This document shows positions 1-11,202 of a stretch of 64,000 nt of DNA, piece after piece. A model generated the notes under the pieces. It was not told the DNA's origin, did not search any database, and saw nothing but the letters and a program-made list of their open reading frames with translations. How positions within the stretch are numbered: position 1 is the first letter of the stretch; each line of letters begins with the position of its first letter. This DNA comes from Eustoma russellianum (Eukaryota; Streptophyta; Magnoliopsida; Gentianales; Gentianaceae): contig AP025040.1 in assembly GCA_036186865.1 (NCBI GenBank), forward strand, positions 14,562,360-14,626,359. The letters are read 5' to 3'. A program made the position numbers and the translations under genes.

Positions 1-96
1 TCAACACAAAAGAATTAACTTTTCATCTCAACAAAATCAGATCTAAAATCGAACTTAACATTCAATAATTACCCAAATTACTTTAAAGCCACCTAC

Positions 97-186
97 CACA
101 TCAGAAGCTTGAAAAGACGAAACAAAGCACCCAAGGAAGAGTGTTAGAAGCAGAAATCGCATTGGAAGCTTCCGTTTCTCCATCAT
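97..186 (-). CDS. Candidate first coding exon with signal peptide, gene leaves window at left edge
   Basis: Two consecutive Met codons (186-184 and 183-181) open a 30-codon minus-strand reading frame. It has a basic start (MEKRKLP), a hydrophobic core (FLLLTLFLGCF) and a small-residue region (SSFQAS), the layout of a signal peptide for ER entry. A GTAGGT splice-donor-like sequence follows directly at 96-91, so the frame would continue beyond base 1 after an intron. I do not recognise the protein. A TATATATT tract lies at 218-211, but it is so close to the ATG that it would leave almost no 5' UTR, which argues for caution. The frame is short and could be a chance hydrophobic stretch; the acceptor and the rest of the gene are not in this window. 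Confidence 0.33.
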
Positions 187-525
187 TGTGAACCAGAACA
201 CTCCAGAAAATATATAGATCCAGAAACTTTACGAAGAAATGATGGAAACGGAGATAATTAGAAATCTTCCACCAGCAAGATTCGTAATTTTAGTGAGAGA
301 ACAGAAGAAGTCTCCAGAAAGTGAGGAGAGAGAAAAGGTGAGAGATCTGAATGATACTCCAATGTTATATAATCTGATTACAATAAAAATGGTGTCGAAG
401 TGTTTCAGCCAATAATATTTTGAGGCTGGTCAGAGGATCAATAGTAATACGACACGTAGAGAACATGACGAGCATTCTGTAAGACAAAAGGCGTTGACTG
501 CTAGGTTTGGTCATATACTGCTGTT
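187..525. other. Presumed upstream region of the left-edge gene
   Basis: No convincing gene. If the exon at 97-186 is real, this is its 5' UTR and promoter. An open frame of about 57 codons on the plus strand (239-412) is not recognisable and overlaps the presumed UTR, so I do not call it. Confidence 0.3.
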
Positions 526-1031
526 AGGCAATATCCAATACAAAACATCAAATTTTGCACCAAATCAATTATTTGTTGCAATAAACATTAAAAATTACTT
601 CAATCACAAACACCAATCTAACCCCAAATAAGAATATTCTCTCAAAGATTCTTCTATCATTCTATTTTTAATTCATTATTATAAATATTTTAACACAAAT
701 TTAACATTCATGTAAATTTAATGTAAGTATTCATTTCAGATTTTTGTTATATAATTTTTTCTTATAATAACAAAATTAACGGAATTCTTTTTTCTTATAA
801 CGAAGATTAACAAAATTAAAATTATTATAACGAAATTAACGAAATTAAAATTAAATTAATATGATTAAAATGATGATGTGTAAGATGAATAGTGATTTGG
901 TGCAATGAATAGTGTTGCATCTATTTGGTGCAACACTATTCATTTTCACCAATTTGGTGCAAGCTTTGGTGCTTGGTTGGAGTGATATTTTGCACCAAAT
1001 AGGTGTTTTGGTTCTCCCATTGGAGATGACC
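526..1031. mobile_element. Tourist/Harbinger-like MITE
   Basis: About 506 bp of non-coding AT-rich DNA flanked on both sides by TTA (523-525 and 1032-1034), the target duplication typical of PIF/Harbinger elements. The ends form an imperfect inverted repeat: GGCAATATCCAAT at the left against GGTCATCTCCAAT read inward from the right. A second inverted pair lies inside (TTTTGCACCAAAT near 555 and ATTTGGTGCAAAAT-type words near 950-1000). There is no transposase frame, so it would be non-autonomous. The terminal repeat is imperfect, so superfamily assignment is an inference. Confidence 0.5.
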
Positions 1032-1041
1032 TTAGCTTTCA

Positions 1042-1230
1042 CAGATGAGATCCTAGGAGGCTAAAAGTGAGGTAGAATATGATGCCTCCAATCACGCGTC
1101 GCCACGTATACAAAATCAAATAGGTGCTGCAATTTTTTTTTAAAAAAGAAAACTGTTTTTATACACGTGGCCACGCGCGATTGGAAGTCTCATATTCTAC
1201 CTTACTTTTAGCCTCCTAGGGTCTCATCTG
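1042..1230. mobile_element. MULE-type MITE with long terminal inverted repeats
   Basis: A 189-bp hairpin-like element. Its left arm, starting CAGATGAGATCCTAGGAGGC, is repeated in inverted form from base 1230 (CAGATGAGACCCTAGGAGGC) over about 75 bp with few mismatches. The perfect 9-bp direct repeat TAGCTTTCA flanks it at 1033-1041 and 1231-1239. Long TIRs with a 9-bp duplication are the hallmark of Mutator-like elements. The spacer is only about 35 bp and AT-rich, so it is non-autonomous and probably folds back on itself when transcribed. It abuts the neighbouring MITE; the two target duplications overlap at 1033-1034. Confidence 0.8.
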
Positions 1231-1239
1231 TAGCTTTCA

Positions 1240-3064
1240 TGACTAGATCTTTTGGAGTTTGATAAAATAGAAAGTTATATTTTCCACCAAACATTTGCAA
1301 GTTCTTTAGTAAAAAAATTCAAACCTCGTTTTATTTTATTCAAACTTCAAAAATAATGTCTCATAAAATATTTATGACACGTTGATGATATGTGATTAAA
1401 TGTTATCGCCTCTCATTTTTCTTATTCCTCTATTTCCTATTCTCCTTCACTTTTTCTCTATCGTCCACCCAACACTGTAACTCTTGCACCATTGCTCTTT
1501 GGACACATATATACAACTATTTCATTTCCTCACTCCTTCTATACCCTAGCACAATTTTATCCATCTCTCATACAACCCTCAACGCATCTCTTGCTATAAT
1601 CTACTATCTGTGCCCTTTTTATTCTTAGTATCACGCCCCCCAGTCACTAGCAACTTCCAGGTAAAGATAATTTGTACCAAAATTTTTCAACGAGACAACT
1701 CGATTGTCTTATTTATAAGGCTGGCTGAATTTCCTTTTTGTTTAGTTTGGGATAATTTACTTTAAAGGTCAAAACACCATTGAACCATGAGGATCCATTG
1801 ATAATTGAAAAAATTATGAATCCAAATCATAATCTGAAAAGAATGATGTGTTCTTTTTTAAGTTAAATTCTTTTGCATCTTTTTTCTTGTTTAGAATTGC
1901 AAGTTCATAAGAGCATTCTGCCGTCGTAATAGAATTTCAACGTAATAAAGCTCATTTCAATTTTTAACAACTTGTCTAATTGTTGATAAAAAAAATCTAT
2001 TAAATGTCTTAATACATTAGAAATATAGTTGTTATACTAATTAACTTATGCAGTAAAGTCCAAAACAAAAAAACCTCCGAGTAAAAATTTCAGCCAGGAA
2101 AGGAGGTGATAGAGCAAGAGAGACGGGCTAGGGGCCAAAAGGATAAATGAAACTCTTGCATGGTAGAGGCGGGATAAGGGAGTGAAATAATGGTATATAT
2201 GGGGTCCAAGGAGGATTGGTGCCAAATGTTAGAATATGAAAAGTGTTGATAAAGTTTAAAAGACGTTTAAAAAAGATTGTAAAGTCATTTTATACTTTGA
2301 AAATAGCAAAAGATCAAGCAAATAAAAAAGAAACATCAATCTCTACATAAATCTCTAAGAACAGAGATCAACGTATACATCATATCCTACATAGTTCGAT
2401 CATGCACACATAGATCTCTCAAAAACGATGTCAATCGATTTATGAATAGACTGTGCAATTTTGAAAAGTACATTCTCCAACATCATACCTTCCACCCAAA
2501 GAACATCGATCGATCGATGTGTATATCATACACTAGATAGATTGATATGCGTACATTATATCCTACGTAGATCGATCGATGTCATCCTAAATTCAAATTT
2601 TTATATCTGTTGCAAACAGATCTATGACCAATTTTAAGTATTTTCTCTCTCTAATCTTTTCCAAATTGATTGTCCATTTTCTTCCAATTTCTACAAAGCT
2701 ATCTTGAATATTACACACCTATGTAAACCTCTCTAGGATGGCTATTAATCATCAAATTCAATTATAGGATGGTTGAAGACTATTTAGATACCTTCAAGAT
2801 AATTTATAGAGTAGAAGACTTCTGTGGAGTCTGCAAAACGTGGTTCACATCTTTCATATATTGAAGAAGCACAAAAGAGATATTTACACACTTTCATCTT
2901 CTTCAAACTTCATCCCCATTAACATCAAAAGCTTTTAAAGGTGCAAAAGTTCTTAAAGCCTATTAAACTCTTGTTGCTTGTTTTCAGTGTTGTAATATGA
3001 GAGTAGAATATAACACAAGAGGAACTAAAAATATTTGATATCTTGCTTGTGATTCAGACTTATT
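1240..3064. other. AT-rich intergenic stretch, no gene recognised
   Basis: No supported gene. Around 2372-2402 and 2549-2581 a degenerate direct repeat occurs (TATCCTAC.TAG..CGATC), embedded in ATCGATCGAT-rich sequence. Short open frames here are low-complexity and not believable as genes. Confidence 0.4.
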
Positions 3065-4797
3065 TGAGAAACAAATTTTGTGATATGTAGCAATTGGTTT
3101 AGTTGGATATGTTTTTAGAATCAGTAGTTGAGTTAATAACTGCATTTATTATTTGACTAACAAGAAATGATTTTGAATCATGAGCATGTTTGAGGATTGT
3201 AAGACTTGCATTTAGTGTAACATATAAATGGAACACTAAACTAAATGTAAGAATATGATGACTTATGATTTTGGTGAGTCTATGGAGTGATTTAAAGATC
3301 AAAGGTTGTTTCCTCATCAATCTTGGTTCATAAGAAAGTTGTTGAAGTTTCCGAAATGAAACAAAGAGTTAAGTCTGCATTCATTGTTAAAAGCCTTTTG
3401 AGCTGAACGACACTATTGCTTATAGTTTGTTACTTGACTAATTAAAGTTGTATGGTTGATAGCATTCATTTTGTAAAATGAATGTTGACTTTGGTTTAAA
3501 GAATGAGGTTTTATGGTTAATGTGGACATAAAAGTATGGGAAAATATGGGGGGTTTAGTTCTTCATGCTTGTATGAAAGTAAAAGTTATATTTAACATGT
3601 GAAGTTGAACATGTGAAATAGCTTGTATATGTTGTATAACTTCTAAAGAAGTTTAGAAGGTTGAAGAAGAAAATTAGATCAATAATAAAATGGTTTAGCT
3701 TATTATTCTAATTGGTTAAGGCTTTGTTGTTTGGGCAAATGTGTATGATATGATCTCTTGATGTAAATGAAATTAATTTTATTTTGCTCGGTTAAAATAA
3801 CTCCGTGATAAAGTTGTTTATGATGAATGTTGATTGTTTTTATTGAAGGAGTTGGTTTGTGGGAGCATTATGTTGTGTTTGAGTTTGATAGTTTTGTTGG
3901 TAAAAACAAAACTCAATGTTTCCATGCTTGTCCCTAGTTAGTCTTTATGGAGTAACAAGATGTTCTATTGAGTGGTTCAACGATAGGAATCGCTAGAGCA
4001 AACGACTTGAGAATGTGCTAACACTTGATGAATGATACAACATTGTGGGTTTCTCATGAGTTTTTTGGGGGGGCAAATCGTAGACAATATGAGTCTATAA
4101 GAGTGGTCCGATAAAATTTCTTTATGGTAAATCATAGACACTGTGAGGTTAAGAGTAGCCCGAGAAGAATTAAGTGTAAATTAGTTCTCGTGACATCAAG
4201 GGAGACGGAATTGTTGCATATGCTGTGAGCTCTTTATGAAACAACACAACCTAGTATTAGTATAGATTATACGAACGAGGTTCAATTTGGTAAAAACAAG
4301 TCATAGAAGAGTTCTAATCAGCACTTTCAAACTTGTGCCCTCCCTATAGTGTTGATGTAAGACGGTTGTTGCGCAAGTTTATGAGAGTGAGATTTTAAGA
4401 ATCTCTTAATGAAATTCATAGCCATGTTTATGGTGGTGTGAGCAATACTCACTTGACGAACTTCACCTATACAAGTATGAAGGTAGTGCCGCTTCCTATG
4501 AGAGTTTGAAATAACTCATTAGAGCGCTTAAAAAAACTTGAAACTGGGTGTATAACCCATTTCACACCACACGACAAATTTGTATGAAATTAGAAAATGA
4601 CATGTCTTTTGGTTGTTCATATAAACAATAGTGAAATATGATTCACGACATCTATGTCATCTTTTTTCCGTTTATGTGACTCCATCTGTACTACTGGCGA
4701 TCCAAGACACAAGTCATCGTATCCATTATGTATCCTTGTCTTCTTATTAATACCAGACATGTTAGTTTATAACTATTGATGAACATTCTTACATATA
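3065..4797 (+). mobile_element. E1 left part: decayed Copia-type element, 3' internal non-coding region
   Basis: This 1.7 kb is homologous along most of its length to 59130-60655 (E9), for example the stretch beginning CATGAGCATGTTTGAGGA, and continues after the E2 insertion into a 3' LTR at 11225. It corresponds to the long non-coding region between pol and the polypurine tract in Tork-like Copia elements. Everything 5' of about 3065, including the 5' LTR, gag and pol, is missing. Positions 4370-4640 carry a block also found in E7, E8 and E9. The last five bases, ATATA (4793-4797), are the target duplication of E2. Confidence 0.6.
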
Positions 4798-5029
4798 TTA
4801 TGTAGAGGATAATATTGTGGATGTCCAAGATGACCTTGTAGGTGTCCAATATGTTGAGAACATTAAAGGGTACTATTCCATTTATTTCATCTACCCTCAA
4901 AATGTCCTATAAATAGGACATAACATTGTAATGTTATATACACTTGAAAATCAATAGAAACACTTTTCTTCTATCCTCTCTTCTCTTGTCTACTTTATAT
5001 TACATTATCTAAAACTTGATTTTATAACA
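4798..5029 (+). repeat. E2 5' LTR
   Basis: Matches 10966-11197 along its full 232 bp. It ends ATAACA. A TATAAATA promoter box lies at 908-915 of the 4-kb block (4908-4915) inside a small inverted repeat (GTCCTAT..ATAGGAC). The start is fixed by the ATATA duplication, although the terminus TTATG is not the canonical TG. Confidence 0.85.
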
Positions 5030-5402
5030 CATTATCAGCACGAATTGCTCCAAAGAAACAAAAACAAGCAGTCAAGAAAAGTATTAGAGAAAGAAGAGAA
5101 AGAGGGAGAATACTCTCAAAATTTCGTAGGTGACGACAGCTTTGTGCAGGTTCGGGAAAACTGAATTTTCTGAGTCATCCACTGTTGGATCATCACCAAA
5201 TTTTGACAGATTATTCTTAACACATAAAGGTACGTTTTGAACGGTGAAGATTTGTTTTAGACACTCCTAGGTCTGGCCGAAACGGTAATTTCTGAGACTG
5301 ATTTTTCTGCCGAATTTTTTTCCAGAATTATGATTTGTTCATTTGTTGCGTTTCTCTTGTTACATATTTCTATCTTATATTTGAAATATCTATAAAACAA
5401 CT

Positions 5403-5819
5403 AATCTAGCCTGAAGTCTAGATTTATTTTGAAAGAAGAAGAATGGTATATGGCTTGCAGCCATATGGATATACTTTTATCATGCCCGAAGCATGAATTG
5501 CCTGAAGCATTAATTGTTATCATGCCCGAAACATGAATCATTAACATAACCATGAATCGTTTGACATTCCTGAAGCATGAATTGTTGACACGCTCGAAGC
5601 GTGAATAATTGATATAATTAACATGCCTAAAATCATGACTAGTTTATGTACCTAACAAATGAATAACTATCATGCCCGTAGAGTGCATAGTTGACATGCC
5701 TGAAGCATGAATATTTTGACATGTAGTTGTTGTGTTATTTTTAATTACATATTGATTATCATTGCATATATAATAGTCTGCATTGTACTTATGCCTGAAG
5801 CATATTATGCCAGAAGCAT
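5403..5819 (+). repeat. Array of small hairpins and mini upstream ORFs in the E2 leader
   Basis: About eleven short inverted repeats lie between the primer-site region and gag. Members are at 5403-5424, 5449-5465, 5481-5495, 5521-5535, 5565-5579, 5589-5603, 5632-5647, 5671-5689, 5695-5709, 5791-5803 and 5807-5819. The usual form is CATGC-CYGAA-GCATG. At 5589 the stem is CACGC/GCGTG, a compensatory change, and at 5403 a different 7-bp stem (AATCTAG/CTAGATT) presents a CCTGAAGT loop. Several members start ATG CCY GAA GCA TGA, a four-codon upstream ORF (MPEA then stop). Role unknown; packaging, dimerisation or translational control are possibilities. Confidence 0.7.
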
Positions 5820-5895
5820 ATAACATTAACTCAAACCTGTAGTTTTAAGTAAATCTATCTTTTTGAGATAAATTATTTTTGTATTCTCAGACCAA

Positions 5896-6924
5896 TGACA
5901 AATATCACAAAACTGGAGTTTGCTGCCCTTGATATTTCCAGAAGAAATTATATGGCTTGAGTCCTTGATGCCGAAATCCATTTGACCTTTATGAATCTTG
6001 GGCATACTATAAAAGAAGGAGGTGAGGCAAGCGAACAAGATAAGGCGAAGACAATGATATTCATTCGCCATCACCTCCATGACGGGCTGAAAACTGAGTA
6101 TCTTGGGGTCAAAGACCCGTATGAATTATGGAAAAATTTGGAGGAACGATATGATCATCAAAAGAGTGTGATCCTCCCAAAGGCTAGATATGACTGGTTG
6201 CACCTGAGGCTGCAAGATTATAAGTCTGTAAACGAATATAATTCTGCAATGTTCTCCATAGTATCACAATTGAGGTTGTGTGGAGACAAAGTAACTGATG
6301 CGGATATGTCAGAGAAAACATTCACAACTTTCCATGCATCAAATATACTCCTGCAGCAGCAATATCGAGAAAGAAAGTTTGAAAAATATTCTCAACTGAT
6401 TTCATGTCTTCTTGTTGCTGAACAAAACAATAAACTCTTAATGAAAAAACCACAACTCTCACCCGACTGGATCACAGCCATTCCCAGAAGCAAATGCAAG
6501 TCATCATAACCATAATCGTGGTCGTGGTCGCAGTCGTGGTTGAGGTAAAGGTCGTGGTCATGGTAGAAATTTTGCACCATACCACTTGAAGTGGGACAAT
6601 AAGAAAAAGCCACAAGAAAATACAAAAAGTATGAAAATTGGTGCACCAGCTAATAACCACGAAGACACTTGTTATCGATGTGGAGCCCAAGGGTATTGGT
6701 CTCGTACTTGCCGTACTACAAAGCATTTGGTTGAACTTTATCAAGCATCCTAGAAGGATAACGGCAAGGGAAAAGAAGTTTATTTTACAAACTTTGGAAA
6801 CATTGCAGATGATGGTCAGATGGATTCAAATGATTTTACTCGTTTTGATGTTGAAGATTTTCTTATAGAGCCAAACGTGGATAGCCATGGGGTCCATTTT
6901 GTGAATGAGAATAATCAAGAATGA
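5896..6924 (+). pseudogene. E2 gag, broken
   Basis: Starts ATG at 5896 (MTNITKLEFAALDISRRNY). It has the UBN2-type Copia capsid pattern, including YELWKNLEERYDHQKSVILP and a region ending near NNKLLMKKPQ, then a basic Arg/Gly tract and a zinc knuckle. Breaks: a TGA where a Trp is expected in this family (about 5957), and a frameshift around 6460-6500 before the basic tract. The knuckle reads CYRCGAQGYWSRTC with Tyr at the normal His position, so metal binding is doubtful. It ends at 6924 (FVNENNQE). Confidence 0.75.
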
Positions 6925-7232
6925 TTGAGAAACATGTTTCGATGAATATCATGTTTTAAGAATTGTTATAAATAAGTTGAATTTTTATGTGCTAGCATGT
7001 ACTTTTATAAAAATTTACATTATTATATTTGCTTAATGAAATTCTTTAGAGTTGTTCTGCTTATTTTTCTTGTATACTTTCGATTTACAGTTTAACTTGA
7101 AAAATGGATTTCAGACATTCTAGTTGTCGTATAAAGAGTTTTTCATCAAGCAACAAAATTCACTATTTTTAACTTACTTATTTCAAATTCAATAATGAAA
7201 ATTATCTATGTTATGCTAGACTTTTATTCAAG
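6925..7232 (+). other. E2 spacer between gag and pol
   Basis: About 300 bp of AT-rich sequence without a coherent frame. It separates gag from the protease frame; I see no other element in it. Confidence 0.5.
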
Positions 7233-10200
7233 ATGAATGGTGGGGACATCTGTATGGTTGACAGTGGAACGACATACATAATTCTTCGTGATCAAAAATA
7301 TTTTTCGACGTTACAATTGGCAAAAGCAAATGCGAGTACAATTTCTGGTACTACAACATTGATTGAAGGCTCTGGAAGAGCAACAATCATATTGTCCAAT
7401 GGTACACATATCTTGGTTGTTAATACATTATTTTCTACTAAGTCAAAAAGAAACTTATTGAGTTTCAAGGATATACGTCTGAATGGTTTCATCTTGAAAC
7501 CATGACTGAGGGGAATATGGAATTTTTATGTATTACTTACAGTGATTCATGCCATAAGCTTATTAAAGAAAAATTCCCAATTTTCTCATCTGGATTGTAT
7601 TATGCGACTATACATCCAGTAGAATCTAATATTGTGATGAACCAGAAGTTCAATGATACAAAGTTATTTATGTTATGGCATGATCTACTTGGTCATCCGG
7701 GTTCGGTAATGATGCGTCGAATTGTACAAAACTCACATGGACACCTTTTAAAGAACTAGAAGATTCTTTTACCTCGTCACTGTGTGTGTGACGCTTGTTC
7801 ACGAGGAAAGCTAATCAAGAGACCATCCCCAATGAAGATCTATTTCGAATCTCCTACATTTTTACAAAGAATACAAGGGGATATTTGTGGACCTATTGAT
7901 CCCCCTTGTGGATCATTTCGTTATTTTATGGTCTTATTGGATGCTTCATCTAGATGGTCTCATGTGAGTTTGCTCTCAACAAGATACATAGCTTTTGCCA
8001 AGCTTCTTGCTCAGATTATACGATTAAGAATACAATTTCCAGATTATCCGATTAGGTCTATTCGACTTGATAATGCCAGTGAATTTACTTCTCAAGTTTT
8101 TAATGATTATTGTATGTCGATTGGGATTGAAGTTGAGCATTCAGTGGCACATGTGCACACTCAAAATGGCCTGGCAGAGTCATTTATCAAACGTTTACAA
8201 CTGATTGCTCGGCCTATGCTTTTAAGGTCAAATTTACCCACATCGGCTTGGAGACATGCCATTTTGCATGCGTCTGCTTTGGTCTGGCTCAGACCCAGTT
8301 CATTTCAACCATACTCGCCACTACAAATGGTATCGGGCCAGCAGCCTGATATTTCCCATTTAAATATTTTTGGGTGTGCGATTTATGTTCAGATTGCCCC
8401 ACCATAACGGACAAAACTGGGTCCTCAAAGACGTTTAGGAATATATGTGGGTTTTGATTCTCCTTCTATTGTGAGATAACTTGAGCCCCTGACGGGTGAT
8501 TTATTTAAGGCAAGATATGCAGATTGTCATTTTGATGAGAAAGTTTTCTCGCCGTTAGGGGGAGAGAAAGTACCGTTTCCTGAAGAACGGCGTGAAATTA
8601 TATGGAACGTTCCTTCACTTTCTCATCTTGACCCACTAACAAATCAATGCGAGCAAGAAGTAATAAGGATAATCCATTTACAGGGTATTGCAAATCAGCT
8701 GCCTGATGCAAATACTGATAGTAAAAAGGTAACCAAATTCCACGTCCCGGCGATGAATACGCCTGTTCGACTTGATACCTCTGAAAGACAAAATGATGGT
8801 ATAACCAAAAGCAAGTCTAAAACGTGGGCGCCCGGTTGGTGCAAAAGATAAAAACCCTCGGAAAAGAAGGGCACAAGTTAATGCTCCAGAAGTGCATACT
8901 CCAGAAGAGAAAAGAAGTTCACAACTTGAAAGCGCTATAGAAATCAAAACTGATCATCTAAAATTGATGAACAAGTTGCTCCTGAAGAAGCAAGTGAACA
9001 AAATTTTGAAGAGATCTCTTGAATTATGTAAGTACAGGAGAAAATTAGGATACACAAAAGGTTACTATTGATTATGTTTTTGCTTATGCGGTTGCATGTG
9101 AAATTCTAAATGAGGATCCTTAATTGAGATCCATTGAAGAATGTCGACATAGAATTGATTGGCCAAAATGGAACGATGCAATCCAAGCAGAACTAAAATA
9201 ATTGGAAAGTCGCAAAGTATTTGGACCTGTAGTCTAAACCCCTAAAGGGATAAAACCTATTGGACATAAATGGGTTTTTGTACGAAAACGCAAGGAGAAA
9301 AATGAGGTTGTACGATACAAAGCATGTCTTATTGCGCAAGGTTTTTCACAAAGACCTGGGCTTGATTATGATGAAACATATTCCTCGGTTATTGATGCCA
9401 TAACATTACGATATCTAATCAGCCTAGCAGTCACTAAAAACCTTGATATGCGGTTAATGGATGTGGTTACCGCATACTTATATGGATCATTAGATAATGA
9501 TATTTACATGAAAATCCCTGAAGGATTTAAATTGCCTGAAGCATATAATCAAAGGACGCATGAGTTATATTCAATCAAATTACAAAGATCCTTGTATGGA
9601 TTAAAACAATATGGTAGAATGTGGTATAATCGCCTTAGTGAGTACCTGGTTAAAGAAGGATACATAAATAATCTAATTTGTCCTTGTGTATTTATCAAAA
9701 GATCTAATAGTGGATTCTCTATAATTGCGGTTTATGTTGACGATTTAAATCTTGTGGGAACTCTTGAAGAGCTCACTAATACCGCTAATTATCTTATGAA
9801 AGAATTCGAGATGAAAAATCTTGGAAAGACCAAATTTTGTCTCAGCCTGCAGATCGAATATTTGCCTGATGGAATATTTCTCCATCAATCGTCATATACA
9901 GAGAAGACCTTGAAACGATTTTATATGGATAAAGCTCATCCATTAAGTAGTCCTATGGTGGTCCGATCGTTATATGTAAAGAAAGATCCATTTCGACCAC
10001 CGGAAGGAAATGAAGAATTATTAGGTCCAGAATTATCGTATCTTAGTGCTATTTGTGCTCTTATGTATCTTGCCAATTGTTTAAGACCAGATATAGCATT
10101 TTCAGTAAATTTATTGGCAAGGTATAGCTCTACATCAACACGAAGGCATTGGAATGGGGTCAAACATACTTTATGCTATCTTCGCGGAACACCAGATATG

Positions 10201-10827
10201 AGTTTATTCTACTCAAAGAATTCTGAGCCACAATTAGTGGGTTATGCTGATGTTGGTTATCTATCTGACCCTCATAAGGAAAGATCACAGAGTGGATATG
10301 TATTTACATGTGGAGGTACAGCCATTTCATGGAGATCAGTGAAGCAGATATTAACAGCCACCTCTTCCAACCATTCCGAGATTTTGGCATTACATGAAGC
10401 AAGTCGTGAATGCATATAGTTGAGATCGATGATTCAACATATCCAAGAGTTATGTGGATTATCTTCACTAAGGAAGACCCCGACAATCTTATTTGAAGAT
10501 AATGCTGCATGTATTGCTCAAATTAAGAATGACTACATCAAAGCAGATAGAACAAAGCATATATCACCAAAATTTTTCTACACTCATGGTCTTGAGAAAA
10601 ATGGTGAAATTGATATCCAGCAGATACAATCAAGCAAAAATTTTGCTGATTTATTCACCAAAGCACTACCAACGGCTACGGTTAAAAAGATGGTCTACAA
10701 CATTGGAATGCGTCAACTTAAAGACCTCATGCCAAAATCAGGGGGAGTGTGCTTGTCACATATACACTGTACTCTTTTTCCTTCGTCCAAGTTTTTATCC
10801 CACTGGGTTTTGCTTGGCAAGGTTTAA
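7233..10827 (+). pseudogene. E2 pol, broken (protease, integrase, reverse transcriptase, RNase H)
   Basis: Order is Copia-like. Protease: active site DSGTT near 7261-7275. The pre-integrase zinc region (WHDLLGHPG, then CDACSRGK) lies at 7676-7815. Integrase core 7850-8400: Asp in QGDICGP, Asp in RLDNASEF and Glu in NGLAESF are all present. Reverse transcriptase about 9240-10000 has LMDVVTAYLYG and the YVDD box at 9735. RNase H runs about 10230-10740 (GYADVGY, SEILALHEA, FEDNAACI, ADLFTKAL). Breaks include stops near 7757, 8405 and 10417 and degraded stretches at 8405-9447. It would have encoded the replication polyprotein. Confidence 0.82.
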
Positions 10828-10931
10828 CGAGGCAGTGTATCACACAAACCAATTATATGAATGTGTACTCTTTTTCCTTCGTCCAAGTTTTTATTCCAAT
10901 GGGGTTTTCTTGGCAAGGTTTTAACGAGGCA
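10769..10931 (+). repeat. Two-copy direct repeat downstream of E2 pol
   Basis: Copies at 10769-10834 and 10863-10931 both start TGTACTCTTTTTCCTTCGTC and end AACGAGGCA. A GGGGGAGT purine tract precedes the pair (10741) and another precedes the 3' LTR (10957). The region is non-coding. Confidence 0.75.
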
Positions 10932-10949
10932 TATTTTATAATATTTGGA

Positions 10950-10965
10950 CATCCAAGGGGGAGTA
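10950..10965 (+). promoter_or_regulatory. E2 polypurine tract
   Basis: CATCCAAGGGGGAGTA directly precedes the 3' LTR, as expected for the plus-strand primer of reverse transcription. Confidence 0.75.
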
Positions 10966-11197
10966 TTATGTAGAGGATAATATTGTGGATGTCCAAGATG
11001 ACCTTGTAAGTGTCCAATATGTTGGGAACATTAAAGGGTACTACTCCATTTATTTCATCTACCTTCAAAATGTCCTATGAATAGGACATAACATTGTAAT
11101 GTTATATACACTTGAAAATCAATGGAAACACTTCACTTTTATCCTCTCTTCTCTTATCTGCTTTATATTGCATTATCTGAAACTTAATTTTATAACA
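10966..11197 (+). repeat. E2 3' LTR
   Basis: Same length and order as the 5' LTR at 4798-5029, with scattered substitutions. The TATA box is altered here (CTATGAATAG). It is followed by the ATATA duplication. Confidence 0.85.
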
Positions 11198-11202
11198 ATA
11201 TA

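Larger units (their letters stand above)
4798..11197 (+). mobile_element. E2: complete-length Ty1/Copia retrotransposon nested in E1
   Basis: A 6.4-kb element with two 232-bp LTRs (4798-5029 and 10966-11197), a leader, gag, a spacer and pol in Copia order (PR, IN, RT, RNase H). It is flanked by ATATA at 4793-4797 and 11198-11202. Removing it restores continuity of E1 as judged against E9. Gag and pol contain stops and frameshifts, so it is no longer autonomous. The LTRs differ at roughly 5% of positions, indicating an old insertion. The sequence after the 5' LTR (5030 on, CATTATCAGCACG) is not the common TGGTATCAGAG primer site. I leave the Copia lineage unassigned. Confidence 0.88.

Noticed and set aside
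1392..1628. 78-codon hydrophobic frame
   Set aside because: Phe/Leu/Ser-rich from pyrimidine-rich DNA, with no family resemblance or splice context.
5403..5819. CRISPR-like look of the regularly repeated hairpins
   Set aside because: Plant nuclear DNA; repeats are short, variable and irregularly spaced, and no cas genes exist. They lie in a retrotransposon leader.
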